Shown here: positions 17,350-26,066 of the stretch, in pieces
How the letters are laid out: each line of letters starts with the position of its first letter
Position numbering within the stretch: position 1 is the stretch's first letter
DNA from: Polymorphum gilvum SL003B-26A1
GTDB taxonomy: Bacteria > Pseudomonadota > Alphaproteobacteria > Rhizobiales > Stappiaceae
Length of the DNA stretch: 64,000 bases
NCBI RefSeq assembly: GCF_000192745.1
Contig: NC_015259.1
Coordinates: forward strand, 3,735,001 to 3,799,000
Reading direction: 5' to 3'
Made by a program: the position numbers and the translations under genes
Notes under the pieces: model-generated
Databases searched by the model: none
What the model was told of the DNA's origin: nothing
The model's input: only the letters and a program-made list of their open reading frames with translations

Positions 17350-18699
17350 CTAGCCGTTTGCGGCGGATTCCTGCGCGGCGGCCATGGCGCTCTCGCCCAG
17401 AGCCTCCGGCACCGGACCGCCGTAGGCCCAGTCGAGCAGTTCGGCGGTGTGCACGATCGGGATTCGCGTGCCCTGGCCGATCTGCGTCATGCAGCCGATG
17501 TTGCCGGTGGCGATCAGATCCGGCCGGGTCTTCTCGATGTTGGCGACCTTGCGGTCGCGCAGCCGTGTCGCGATCTCCGGCTGGAGGATGTTGTAGGTGC
17601 CGGCCGAACCGCAGCACAGATGCCCCTCCGGCACATCCTTGACGACGAAACCCGCGGCCTTGAGGAGGTCCTTCGGCTGGCGGGTGATCTTCTGGCCGTG
17701 CTGCATCGAGCAGGCGGAGTGGTAGGCGACGGTCAGCGCGGCCGAGCGCTGCGGCGTGCCAAGCTCGACCCCGGCCAGGAACTCGGTGACGTCCCTGGCG
17801 AGCGCGGAAACCCTTGCGGCCTTCTCCGCATAGAGAGGATCCTCACGCAGCATGAAGCCGTAATCCTTGATGGTGGTGCCGCAGCCCGACGCCGTGATCA
17901 GGATGGCGTCCAGTCCGTCTCCGTCCGCTTCGCGGGTCCAGACGTCGACGTTGCGCCGGGCGTTGTCGAGCGCCGCCTCCTCGCGGCCCATATGGTGCAC
18001 GAGCGCACCGCAGCAGCCTTCGCCCTTCGGTAGCACCACGTCATAGCCCGCCCGCCGCAGCAGGCGGATGGTTGCTTCGTTGATCGACGGCGCCAGAACC
18101 GGTTGTGCGCAACCGGACAGCAGGGCAACCCGTCCTTTCCGGTGCATCGTTTGCGCGGCAAACGTGCCCGGCCCCTCGAAACGCGAGCGCGTCGGGGCCT
18201 TGGCCGGGGCGAGTTCGAGCATCGCGCCGAGCCTGGCCAGGGGACCGCCCATCGCCTTGAACACTCCTGCCAAGGGACGGCCGAGGGTCGCTCCGACCAG
18301 CGCCAGGCGGAAGCGCCTGGGATAGGGCAGCACCATGGCGAGCATGCCGCGGATCAGGCGGTCCGCCAGCGTCCGACGATAGGTTTTCTCGATATGGACA
18401 CGGGCGTGATCGACCAGATGCATGTAATGCACGCCCGAGGGACACGTTGTCATGCAGGACAGGCAAGACAGGCAGCGGTCGATGTGCTTGACGATGCGCG
18501 CATCGGCCGGCCTGTCGTTCTCCAGCATGTCCTTGATCAGGTAGATCCGGCCGCGCGGGCTGTCGAGTTCGTCGCCAAGCAGCGCGAAGGTGGGACATGT
18601 CGCCGTGCAGAAGCCGCAGTGGACGCATTTGCGCAGGATCTTTTCCGACTCCGCAACATGGGCGTCACGCAGTTGCTCGGGTGTGAAGTTCGTTTGCAT
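17350..18699 (-). CDS. glcF: Glycolate oxidase iron-sulfur subunit
   Basis: A 449-residue Fe-S subunit of glycolate oxidase. Two ferredoxin-like clusters appear as CVHCGFCTATCP (residues 25-36) and CLSCLSCMTTCP (near 75-90). Two CCG domains follow: GCAQPVLAP with EGCCGALVHHMG, and HSACSMQHGQ with HLCCGSAG. It passes electrons from the GlcD/GlcE flavin unit to the membrane quinone pool. It is the last gene of the leftward glcD-glcE-(membrane protein)-glcF run, 27 nt after the small membrane protein gene. Confidence 0.94.
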   Translation of the reverse strand: MQTNFTPEQLRDAHVAESEKILRKCVHCGFCTATCPTFALLGDELDSPRGRIYLIKDMLENDRPADARIVKHIDRCLSCLSCMTTCPSGVHYMHLVDHARVHIEKTYRRTLADRLIRGMLAMVLPYPRRFRLALVGATLGRPLAGVFKAMGGPLARLGAMLELAPAKAPTRSRFEGPGTFAAQTMHRKGRVALLSGCAQPVLAPSINEATIRLLRRAGYDVVLPKGEGCCGALVHHMGREEAALDNARRNVDVWTREADGDGLDAILITASGCGTTIKDYGFMLREDPLYAEKAARVSALARDVTEFLAGVELGTPQRSAALTVAYHSACSMQHGQKITRQPKDLLKAAGFVVKDVPEGHLCCGSAGTYNILQPEIATRLRDRKVANIEKTRPDLIATGNIGCMTQIGQGTRIPIVHTAELLDWAYGGPVPEALGESAMAAAQESAANG

Positions 18700-18726
18700 G
18701 CGGCCACAGGTCCGGGTTCGGGAGGA

Positions 18727-19092
18727 TCAGAACAGCCAGGTTTGCGGATCGGCGATCGGTTGCTGCCGTGAGGCTGCCTGCAGCCCCTTCACGCAGCGCA
18801 CGATGACCCAGATCGCAACCAGAATCATGAGCACGAAGCCGATACCGATGAAGGCGAGTACCAGACAGACGAGCCCGTAGAGCAGCGCGATCCAGAAAGT
18901 GCGGATCTGGAACGTATAGTGGCTGGTGGTCCAGCCCTGGCTGCGACCCCGGTTCAGATAGGCGAAGACGAGACCGATCAGACTGGTGAACCCGATCACG
19001 AAGCCGACCAGATAAAGGATGTAAATGAGGGTGACGTTCCGGCCGCCCGGCTCGACGAAGCCGGCCATGTCGGTGTCTTGGTGCATGCTCAT
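18727..19092 (-). CDS. DUF4870-like small membrane protein
   Basis: A 121-residue protein with three hydrophobic segments (residues about 20-45, 62-82 and 83-105). The pattern GWTTSHYTFQIRTFW followed by two membrane helices and a basic C-terminal turn is typical of DUF4870/Tic20-like proteins of unknown function. It is inserted between glcE and glcF on the same strand (53 nt and 27 nt spacers), which breaks the usual glcDEF order. It might anchor or assist the oxidase, but this is inference. Confidence 0.8.
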   Translation of the reverse strand: MSMHQDTDMAGFVEPGGRNVTLIYILYLVGFVIGFTSLIGLVFAYLNRGRSQGWTTSHYTFQIRTFWIALLYGLVCLVLAFIGIGFVLMILVAIWVIVRCVKGLQAASRQQPIADPQTWLF

Positions 19093-19145
19093 GGCAGAAA
19101 TCCTTCGCTTTAAACCAATAAACGCGCGCCAACCGACGCAGGCCC

Positions 19146-20363
19146 CTAAAGATCAACGCGCATGCGGCCCGGATTCAAGACCCCATGGGGATCGAACTGC
19201 GCCTTGAGGCGCGCCGCGAGAGCGGCCAGCGGCGCCGGCTGAGGCTGTAACGGCGGCGCGGAGACACGGCTGGAAGCGCTGGCGCGCACCAGCGTCGCAT
19301 GGCCGCCGCCACAATCGGCGATCGCCGCCCGGATCGGCACGTCGTGCAGTTCGCCGTCCAGATTGTGCAGCCAGACCAGACCGCCGCTCCAGTCATAGAA
19401 CGCCTCGACCGGCATCTCACGTTCGAGCCTGTCGACGACTTCGGCACCGCGCGTCGGCGGCACGGACAGCCGCCAGACCGGAGTGCGCGCACCCGCGAAC
19501 GGCAGACAATCGCGCACCGCGCTCCAGATCGCCCGGGAGGCGTCGTGCTCGACGCGCTCGGCAATTCCGAACGGGGCGAGCAGGCCGCCAAGCGCGCGGA
19601 AGCGATAGTCGACCGACGGGCCGAACCCTTCCAGACGCAGCAGGGTGACCGGTCCCGGGCGATCCTGCCCGGCAAGTCCAAGCCGCTGGAACAAGCCTTC
19701 GGGAAGATGAGCGGCGGCGGAAACCTCCGCCGAAGAGCCCATCGCCGCGCACATGGCCCTGACGGCATCCCGGTCGGACAGGCCCGGAAGCAGGAATGTG
19801 GCGCTGGTTTCGCTGCGCGGATTGACCTTGAGCGTGACCGTGGTCGCGACGGCAAGCGTGCCCCAAGAGCCGCACAGTACGCGCGGCAGGTCGTAGCCGG
19901 TGACGTTCTTCACGACCCGTCCGCCCGCCTTGAAGATCTCGCCGCGGCCGGACACGGCTTCCATGCCGAGGATGTGGTCACGCGCGGCGCCGGCCTTGAT
20001 CCGGCGCGGCCCGGCGAGGTTGCCGGCAAGAACGCCTCCGATCGTGCCCCGGCCCGGCTCCTGGCCGAGCAGCGGACCGTAGTCCATCGGCTCGAACGAC
20101 AGTTCCTGGTTGTGCGCGGCGACGAGCGCCTCGACATCGGCGATCGGCGTGCCGGCCCTGGCGGTCAGAACCAGTTCGGCCGGCTCGTAAACCTCGACGC
20201 CAGCGAGATCCGACAGGTCGAGAACATGGGCGGCCTGCACCGGGCGCCCGAGCGCACGCTTGGACCCTTGACCAAGGATCTCGAGCGGCGTCTCCTCGGC
20301 TGCCGCCCAGCGCAGGACGTCGCGCGTCTCGTCGGTCGACTGCGGCTTGAAGGTCGAATTCAT
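19146..20363 (-). CDS. glcE: Glycolate oxidase FAD-binding subunit
   Basis: A 405-residue flavoprotein of the FAD-linked oxidase family (PCMH fold). FAD-binding elements: LGQGSKRALG, GTIGGVLAGNLAGPRRI and KAGGRVVKNVTGYDLPRVLCGSWG. It pairs with GlcD and GlcF to oxidise glycolate to glyoxylate. The ATG at 20363 sits 8 nt after the glcD stop; longer in-frame starts would overlap glcD by 130 nt and are rejected. The C-terminal region has the expected FDPHGVLNPGRM. Confidence 0.94.
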   Translation of the reverse strand: MNSTFKPQSTDETRDVLRWAAAEETPLEILGQGSKRALGRPVQAAHVLDLSDLAGVEVYEPAELVLTARAGTPIADVEALVAAHNQELSFEPMDYGPLLGQEPGRGTIGGVLAGNLAGPRRIKAGAARDHILGMEAVSGRGEIFKAGGRVVKNVTGYDLPRVLCGSWGTLAVATTVTLKVNPRSETSATFLLPGLSDRDAVRAMCAAMGSSAEVSAAAHLPEGLFQRLGLAGQDRPGPVTLLRLEGFGPSVDYRFRALGGLLAPFGIAERVEHDASRAIWSAVRDCLPFAGARTPVWRLSVPPTRGAEVVDRLEREMPVEAFYDWSGGLVWLHNLDGELHDVPIRAAIADCGGGHATLVRASASSRVSAPPLQPQPAPLAALAARLKAQFDPHGVLNPGRMRVDL

Positions 20364-20371
20364 GGGGCGCC

Positions 20372-21868
20372 TCAAAAACGCGGAATATCCGGGAAAGGCA
20401 ACTGGCCCTTGTGCACGTGCATCCGGCCGAGCTCCGCGCAGCGATGCAGCACCGGGAAGACCTTGCCCGGGTTGAGCAGCTGCTTTTCGTCGAAGGCGCA
20501 CTTGACCCGCTGCTGCTGCCTGAGATCCTCGTCGGAGAACATCTCCGTCATCAGATCGCGCTTTTCGATGCCGACGCCGTGCTCGCCGGTCAGCACGCCG
20601 CCGACTTCAACGCACAGGCGCAGGATATCGGCGCCGAAGGCTTCGGCCGCCTCCAGTTCGCCAGGCCTGTTGGCGTCGTAGAGGATCAGCGGGTGCAGGT
20701 TGCCGTCGCCGGCATGGAAGACATTCGCGACCCGCAAGCCGTGTCTTTCGGACAGGTCGCGCATGCGCGCGAGCACGCGCGGCAGTTCCCGGCGCGGGAT
20801 GGTGCCATCCATGCACAGGTAGTCGGGCGAAATGCGGCCGACCGCCGGGAACGCAGCCTTGCGGCCGGCCCAGAAGGCCAGCCGTTCGTCTTCGGTGGTC
20901 GAGGTGCGCAAGTAGCCGGCGTTGTTGGCGCGTGCGATCTCCTCGACGCGGGCGAGCAGATAGTCGACCTCGGCCTCCGGGCCGTCCAGCTCGACGATCA
21001 ACAGGGCTTCGGCGTCGCGGGGATAGCCGGCGTTGACGAAATCCTCGGCGGCGTGGATCGCGGGCTTGTCCATCATTTCCATGCCGCCCGGAATGATGCC
21101 CGCGCCGATGATGTCGGCCACGCACCGCCCACCGTCCTCGCTGGACGGGAAGCCGATCAGCACCGCGCGTGCCGTCTCAGGCTTCTGCAGGATACGGACA
21201 GTGACCTCGGTAACGACGCCGAGCAGCCCTTCCGAACCGGTCATCAGGGCGAGCAGGTCATACCCCTCGCTGTCGAGGTGCTTGCCGCCCAGGCGAATGA
21301 CCTCGCCGGTCATCAGCACCATCTCCAGGCCGAGAACGTTGTTCGTGGTCAGGCCGTATTTGAGGCAGTGCACACCGCCGGAGTTTTCCGCGATGTTGCC
21401 GCCGATGGAACAGGCGATCTGCGACGACGGATCAGGCGCGTAGTAAAAGCCCTCGTGCTCGACCGCCCGGGTGATGCCGAGGTTGGTCACGCCCGGCTGC
21501 ACGACGGCGGCACGGTTGGCGAAGTCGATATCGAGAACGCGGTTGAACTTCATCATCGACATCAGCACGCCGTCGGCGAGAGGCAGGGCGCCGCCCGACA
21601 GCGACGTTCCCGCCCCGCGCGGCACCACCTTGATTGCATTGTCGTAGCAGTAGCGCAGGATGCGGGCGACCTGGTCGACCGTCTCGGGCAGAACGACGAT
21701 AAGCGGCATCTGGCGATAGGCGGTGAGCCCGTCGGTTTCGTAGGGACGCATCTCGATCTCGTCGGCGATCACGCCCTCTCCGGGAACAATGGCCTTCAAG
21801 GCGGTGACGATCTCGTCGCGCCGGGCGATCACGGTCGCATCCGGAACGGGCATCGCAATCCCAGCCAT
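20372..21868 (-). CDS. glcD: Glycolate oxidase subunit GlcD
   Basis: A 498-residue FAD-linked dehydrogenase catalysing glycolate (or D-lactate) oxidation. The PCMH FAD domain shows PRGAGTSLSGGALPLADGV and CSIGGNIAENSGGVHCLKYG; the C-terminal half has the signature FHAGDGNLHPLI with a catalytic His, and GEHGVGIEKR. The length is standard. First gene of the leftward glc operon, with AAGGGAGAG just before the ATG. An inverted repeat CATTTC-N5-GAAATG lies immediately upstream, and a LysR-type regulator is divergent 169 bp away. Confidence 0.95.
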   Translation of the reverse strand: MAGIAMPVPDATVIARRDEIVTALKAIVPGEGVIADEIEMRPYETDGLTAYRQMPLIVVLPETVDQVARILRYCYDNAIKVVPRGAGTSLSGGALPLADGVLMSMMKFNRVLDIDFANRAAVVQPGVTNLGITRAVEHEGFYYAPDPSSQIACSIGGNIAENSGGVHCLKYGLTTNNVLGLEMVLMTGEVIRLGGKHLDSEGYDLLALMTGSEGLLGVVTEVTVRILQKPETARAVLIGFPSSEDGGRCVADIIGAGIIPGGMEMMDKPAIHAAEDFVNAGYPRDAEALLIVELDGPEAEVDYLLARVEEIARANNAGYLRTSTTEDERLAFWAGRKAAFPAVGRISPDYLCMDGTIPRRELPRVLARMRDLSERHGLRVANVFHAGDGNLHPLILYDANRPGELEAAEAFGADILRLCVEVGGVLTGEHGVGIEKRDLMTEMFSDEDLRQQQRVKCAFDEKQLLNPGKVFPVLHRCAELGRMHVHKGQLPFPDIPRF

Positions 21869-21882
21869 GATCTCTCCCTTTC

Positions 21883-21899
21883 CATTTCAGCAAGAAATG
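21883..21899. promoter_or_regulatory. Inverted repeat CATTTC-N5-GAAATG, possible LysR box
   Basis: Perfect 6-bp arms with a 5-bp spacer contain a T-N11-A core, the usual shape of a LysR-type target. It lies 15 bp upstream of the glcD ATG in the interval shared with the divergent lysR gene. Binding is inferred. Confidence 0.45.
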
Positions 21900-22037
21900 T
21901 GATCCACTCTTGCCGTCGATCGCGTAAATCGAGCGTGCTGATCGATTTGCCTGCGACCGGTTTCAAGCACTCTGCCAAGAAGCCGACCAAAACGGAACAT
22001 TGGGGCTGCTACTAGAACTGTTTCCGATCGGGACAAA

Positions 22038-22982
22038 ATGAGCAATCTCACGGATATGGAAATTTTCGCCCGTGTCGTCAGCGCCGGCAGCATGTCCGCG
22101 GCGGGACGGGAGATGGCTCTGTCGCCGGCCGTCGTGTCGAAACGGATCCGCCGACTGGAGGATCGGCTCGGAACACGCCTGCTGCAACGTACGACCCGCC
22201 AGATCGCGATGACAGAGGCCGGGCAGGGCTTCTACGAACGGGTGGTTGCCATCCTAGCTTCCGTCGAAGAAGCCGAATCCTTCGTCACCCGCGGCTCGGC
22301 CCAGGCGCGCGGCACCTTGAAGGTCACCGCGCCGACGTCGTTCGGACGCCTGCACATCGCGCCCTACCTCGGACGCTTCCTGGAGGACAACCCCGATCTC
22401 GCGGTCAACCTCGACCTTGCCGACGATTTCGTCGACATCGTCGGGGAAGGCTACGATCTCGCCATCCGGATCGCCGAACTGTCGGATTCCAGCCTGGTGG
22501 CCCGGCGCCTCGCGCCGGTGCACCGCATCCTGTGCGCCGCGCCATCCTATCTTTCGCGCTACGGCGAGCCGCGCTCCATCGAGGACCTGCAGGAGAACCA
22601 TGTCTGCATCGCGGCCGCCGCGCAGGATCCGTGGCGGCTGATGGGACCGCGCGGCATCGAGATCGTGCGCACAGGAGCGCCGGTGCGCACCAACTCCAGC
22701 GAGGTCGTCCGCGAGGCCCTGCTGGCCGGTGTCGGCGTCGCCCTGCGCTCGACCTGGGACATCGGACCGGAACTGCGCGACGGCAAGCTGCGCATCGTTT
22801 TGCCGCAATACCGCGCCTCCAAGGACGTTGGTCTGCACGCAGTGTATCCCAGCCGCCGCTTCCTGCCGGCGAAGGTCCGCGTGTTCATCGACTTCCTCGC
22901 GCAACTCTACGGTCCGTCGCCCTACTGGGACGCCGGCCTGGACGCCTGGCTTGCGGAACCAAACGTGGTCGAGATCGGTTGA
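22038..22982 (+). CDS. LysR-type transcriptional regulator
   Basis: A 314-residue regulator with an N-terminal winged helix-turn-helix (residues 1-60: MSAAGREMALSPAVVSKRIRRLE) and a periplasmic-binding-protein-like effector domain (about 90-290). It resembles the DsdC/AaeR-like branch common in alphaproteobacteria. It is divergent from glcD with a 169-bp shared promoter region, so control of the glycolate operon is the simplest prediction; classical E. coli control is by GntR-type GlcC instead. The inducer is unknown. Confidence 0.9.
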   Translation: MSNLTDMEIFARVVSAGSMSAAGREMALSPAVVSKRIRRLEDRLGTRLLQRTTRQIAMTEAGQGFYERVVAILASVEEAESFVTRGSAQARGTLKVTAPTSFGRLHIAPYLGRFLEDNPDLAVNLDLADDFVDIVGEGYDLAIRIAELSDSSLVARRLAPVHRILCAAPSYLSRYGEPRSIEDLQENHVCIAAAAQDPWRLMGPRGIEIVRTGAPVRTNSSEVVREALLAGVGVALRSTWDIGPELRDGKLRIVLPQYRASKDVGLHAVYPSRRFLPAKVRVFIDFLAQLYGPSPYWDAGLDAWLAEPNVVEIG

Positions 22983-23056
22983 ATTCGCAGGTTGCTCGCA
23001 TCCGGACGCTGCGACATAGTGCCCGGACACAGCAAAAAGGTCGTAGGATCTGCATC

Positions 23057-23084
23057 TCGGTCTTGTCGGATCGGCCTTGTCGGG
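23057..23084. repeat. 14-bp tandem repeat upstream of cytochrome c
   Basis: Two adjacent units, TCGGTCTTGTCGGA and TCGGCCTTGTCGGG, match at 12 of 14 positions, 52 bp before the cytochrome c start. Could be a tandem regulator site or simple duplication. Confidence 0.6.
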
Positions 23085-23135
23085 CCAATTTGCGCCCATG
23101 CTAGCCGGATAGCGTTTTTTTGGAGGGAGAGAGAA

Positions 23136-23534
23136 ATGAAGAATGTCACGGTCCTTGCCAGCGTGGCGTTTCTTGCGCTGACCGCGACGGCCTTCGCCGA
23201 CGGCGACGCGGCAAAGGGCGAAAAGGTCTTCAAGAAGTGCCAGGCCTGCCACGATGTCGGCGCCAACGCGAAGAACAAGGTCGGACCGGAATTGAACGGC
23301 ATCGTCGGCCGCAAGATCGCGTCGATTGAAGGCTTCAAGTATTCCCCGGCCATGATCGAGTTCGGCGCGGGCGACAAGGTCTGGGACGAAGCGACGCTCA
23401 CCACCTACCTGCACAACCCGAAGGAAGCGATCCCGAAGAACAAGATGGCCTTCGTCGGTCTGAAGAAGGACGACGACCTGTCGGACGTCATCGCCTACCT
23501 GAGCCAGTTCAACGAAGACGGTTCGGCGAAGTAA
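23136..23534 (+). CDS. Soluble class I cytochrome c (cytochrome c2-like)
   Basis: A 132-residue periplasmic cytochrome: signal peptide residues 1-20 (ending TAFA), haem site CQACH near residue 36, the conserved GRKIASIEGFKYS, and distal Met in KNKMAFVGLKK near residue 105. The segment order and length match mitochondrial-type cytochrome c2/c550, which shuttles electrons between the bc1 complex and an oxidase. A strong GGAGGGAGAGAG precedes the ATG. A terminator follows 22 nt after the stop, so it is monocistronic. Confidence 0.92.
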   Translation: MKNVTVLASVAFLALTATAFADGDAAKGEKVFKKCQACHDVGANAKNKVGPELNGIVGRKIASIEGFKYSPAMIEFGAGDKVWDEATLTTYLHNPKEAIPKNKMAFVGLKKDDDLSDVIAYLSQFNEDGSAK

Positions 23535-23555
23535 GGCTCGGACTCATGACGTATG

Positions 23556-23583
23556 AAAGGCCGGGACATGGTGCCCGGCCTTT
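23556..23583 (+). terminator. Intrinsic terminator after cytochrome c
   Basis: A 10-bp perfect stem, AAAGGCCGGG/CCCGGCCTTT, with an 8-nt loop follows the cytochrome c stop. The T run is short (TTTCCCGTTT), so termination efficiency is uncertain. Confidence 0.7.
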
Positions 23584-23648
23584 CCCGTTTCGGAGTTCGA
23601 ATCGGGCGTTTCGGGGCAGCCAGACACGGGCGTGAGACGGCTTGCCGT

Positions 23649-24998
23649 TCAGTGCCCGTCGTCGCCTTCCGCATGATGGGCCCGGATGCGCCGGATGGTA
23701 TGCCAGATCACCAGCAGAACTACCGGCACGGACACCCCTGTAGCCACGGCAGGCTCGAGCATCGGCAGGCCAGCATCCTTCGCCGCCTTGGCAAGATAGC
23801 CGATCAGACCGACGATGTAGTAGCTGATCGCGGCGACCGAGAGGCCCTCGACCGTCTGTTGCAGGCGCAGTTGCAGGCGCGCCCGCCGGTTCATGGATTC
23901 CAGCAGATTGCGGTTCTGCTGTTCGAGGTCGACGTCGACGCGGGTGCGCAGCAGCGTCGTCGCGCGTGCAAGCTTGCGCGACAGGTTGGCCTGCCGGTCC
24001 TCCATCGCCTGACACGTGCGCATGGCCGGAGCGAGGCGGCGCGTCAGGAAAGCAGACATGCCCATGTGGCCGGGCAACGGACTTTCAGCAATCGCCTGGA
24101 GCCTCGCCTTGACGATTTCGTAGTACGCCCGACTCGCCCCGAACCTGTAGGCGCTGGCAGCCGCGCCGGCCTCCAGATCGGCGGCCAGACTGGACAGCTT
24201 CTCAAGCAGCGCCCGGTTCGGCTCCAGGCCGGAGGTATCCTGGATATGGGCCGTGATCTCGACCAGGTCGCGTTCGATCCTGCCGATCTCCGGTGCAAGA
24301 CGGATGGCGACCGGAAGCCCGAGCAAGGCAAGCGTTCGGTAGGTCTCGATTTCGAGCAGGCGCTGCACGAAGGCACCCGCCTGGTTCTCGTTCATCGAAC
24401 GGTTGAGCACCAGGATGCGGGTCATGCCGTCGCCGTCCTGGCGGAAGTCGGTCGCCGCGATCGCGGCCTCCCCATCCGCCTGGAAGGCCGACAGGCTGGC
24501 CGGGTCGAAATGGCGTTCCACGACCTGAAGATCGTCGGCGCCCGAGGGCAGAAGATCGAGACGCACCGCCGACAGCAGCGGACCGGGCGCCCGGAACCCC
24601 GAGCCGAACGGATGCGAGCCCGGAACGCCGCCGAAAGGCGCCATGGCTGCCGCCGGCCCATCCCATGTGTAGGTGATGAATTCCGCATGCTGTTCCCAGC
24701 GCAGGAGGCCGGCGCCGAACGCAAACGCATGCGAGCGCATGCCCTCGTCCGGACTCGGTCCGCCCTGGCTGGCGCAGCGTTCGGCCAGCCAAAGCCGATC
24801 CGCCCGCGCCTGTTCGGCATCGCAGGTGAACGCATAGTGCAGGACGATGCGCGGTGTCGCGACCGGCCGAAACGGCCGCGCGTGAATTTCGCCCAGCACG
24901 AAGGGCCGCAACGTGTGCGGCTCGAAGGCCGGCAGGCGCCCGTCCGGCAAGGCCGGGGCGTCGGTAGCTGGTGGAGAAATGCTGTCGTTCGCGTCCAT
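23649..24998 (-). CDS. DUF3422 family membrane protein
   Basis: A 449-residue protein of the DUF3422 family. Early conserved motifs include LGEIHARPFRPV and LHYAF; the middle has ILVLNRSMNENQAG and QRLLEIETYRTLALLGLP. A long helical region (about 230-390) precedes two C-terminal membrane helices (about 393-440: VAAISYYIVGLIGYL and VSVPVVLLVIWHTI). The architecture suggests a cytoplasmic domain anchored at the C-terminus. Function is unknown. ATG 24998 is chosen because the sequence upstream to 25316 is not conserved-looking. Confidence 0.85.
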   Translation of the reverse strand: MDANDSISPPATDAPALPDGRLPAFEPHTLRPFVLGEIHARPFRPVATPRIVLHYAFTCDAEQARADRLWLAERCASQGGPSPDEGMRSHAFAFGAGLLRWEQHAEFITYTWDGPAAAMAPFGGVPGSHPFGSGFRAPGPLLSAVRLDLLPSGADDLQVVERHFDPASLSAFQADGEAAIAATDFRQDGDGMTRILVLNRSMNENQAGAFVQRLLEIETYRTLALLGLPVAIRLAPEIGRIERDLVEITAHIQDTSGLEPNRALLEKLSSLAADLEAGAAASAYRFGASRAYYEIVKARLQAIAESPLPGHMGMSAFLTRRLAPAMRTCQAMEDRQANLSRKLARATTLLRTRVDVDLEQQNRNLLESMNRRARLQLRLQQTVEGLSVAAISYYIVGLIGYLAKAAKDAGLPMLEPAVATGVSVPVVLLVIWHTIRRIRAHHAEGDDGH

Positions 24999-25244
24999 GG
25001 CTTCACCATTGCCCGAGACCCCGGACTTGTCATCATGCAAAAAGGCCGCAAGCACCAACGTCGCAAGCTTGCCCGGTTTCCGGGGCACCCGGCCGTGGTG
25101 TGCCTGCGCGGCGAAGCGCGCATGACACGTCATTTCGCTTGCAACTGGACAATTTTCTTGACCATTTATCTTCATGCCCTCATGTGTCCGTGCGTGCCAT
25201 GGTCCGCGGCGCCGATCGGGGTACGAGAGTGAGCGAACGGGTTC

Positions 25245-26066
25245 ATGTTCGAGAAGATCCGGCATATGCGCACTGCAGACGCGGTCGTGCAGCAGATCGA
25301 GGAACTGATCCTGCACGGGATCCTGCGTCCGGGCGACCGGCTGCCGCCGGAACGCGAGCTGGTGACGCTGGTCGACGTGTCGCGTCCAATCCTGCGGGCT
25401 GCCTTGAAAACGCTCGAAGACAGGGGACTCGTGGTTAGCCGGCAGGGGGGCGGAACCTTCGTCGCCGACGTGATCGGCACCGTCTTTTCCGAGCCGATCG
25501 TCGACCTAATCGGCCGCCACGGCTCGGCGATCGAAGACTACCTGGACTTCCGGCGCGACATCGAAGGGATCGCCGCCGAGCATGCCGCCGCACGCATGAC
25601 CGCGGCCGACCGCGAGATCCTGACACAGATCGTCGCCGACATGGACCGCGCTTTTTCGGACGATGACTATCCGAGCGAAGCCCGGCTCGACGTCGACTTC
25701 CACCAGGCCGTCGGCGAGGCGGCACATAATATCGTGCTGCTGCATACCTTGAGGGCCTGCTATCGCCTGCTGGAGAACGGCGTCTTCTTCAACCGGACGA
25801 AACTCTACAGTCGTCCGGACGCACGCCGGTGCCTGCTCGACCAGCATCGTGAGATCCTGGATCATCTCTGTGCCGGAGACGGCGCAGGAGCCCGGCGCGC
25901 GGCGGAAGCGCACATCGACTTCGTACGCGAAGCACTGAAGGCCTCCGAACGTTCCGGTTTTCGGGACGAGGTGGCCGAGCTGCGTCTGCAGCAAAGACTG
26001 GATACCCAGGGCAAACGGCGAAAAGCCGAGGCCCAGCACAAGAGCAAGGCAGAGACACCGCAATGA
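25245..26066 (+). CDS. FadR/GntR family regulator of the lut operon
   Basis: A 273-residue regulator: GntR winged helix at residues 5-75 (PGDRLPPERELVTLVDVSRPILRAALKTLE) and an all-helical FCD effector domain at about 85-235. The FCD metal/ligand residues are visible as DVDFHQAV, DQHREIL and EAHIDF. Its stop overlaps the lutA start by 4 nt, so it is co-transcribed with lutABC, as in LutR/LldR arrangements; lactate is the probable signal. The C-terminal 30 residues are lysine/glutamine-rich and atypical. Confidence 0.9.
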   Translation: MFEKIRHMRTADAVVQQIEELILHGILRPGDRLPPERELVTLVDVSRPILRAALKTLEDRGLVVSRQGGGTFVADVIGTVFSEPIVDLIGRHGSAIEDYLDFRRDIEGIAAEHAAARMTAADREILTQIVADMDRAFSDDDYPSEARLDVDFHQAVGEAAHNIVLLHTLRACYRLLENGVFFNRTKLYSRPDARRCLLDQHREILDHLCAGDGAGARRAAEAHIDFVREALKASERSGFRDEVAELRLQQRLDTQGKRRKAEAQHKSKAETPQ

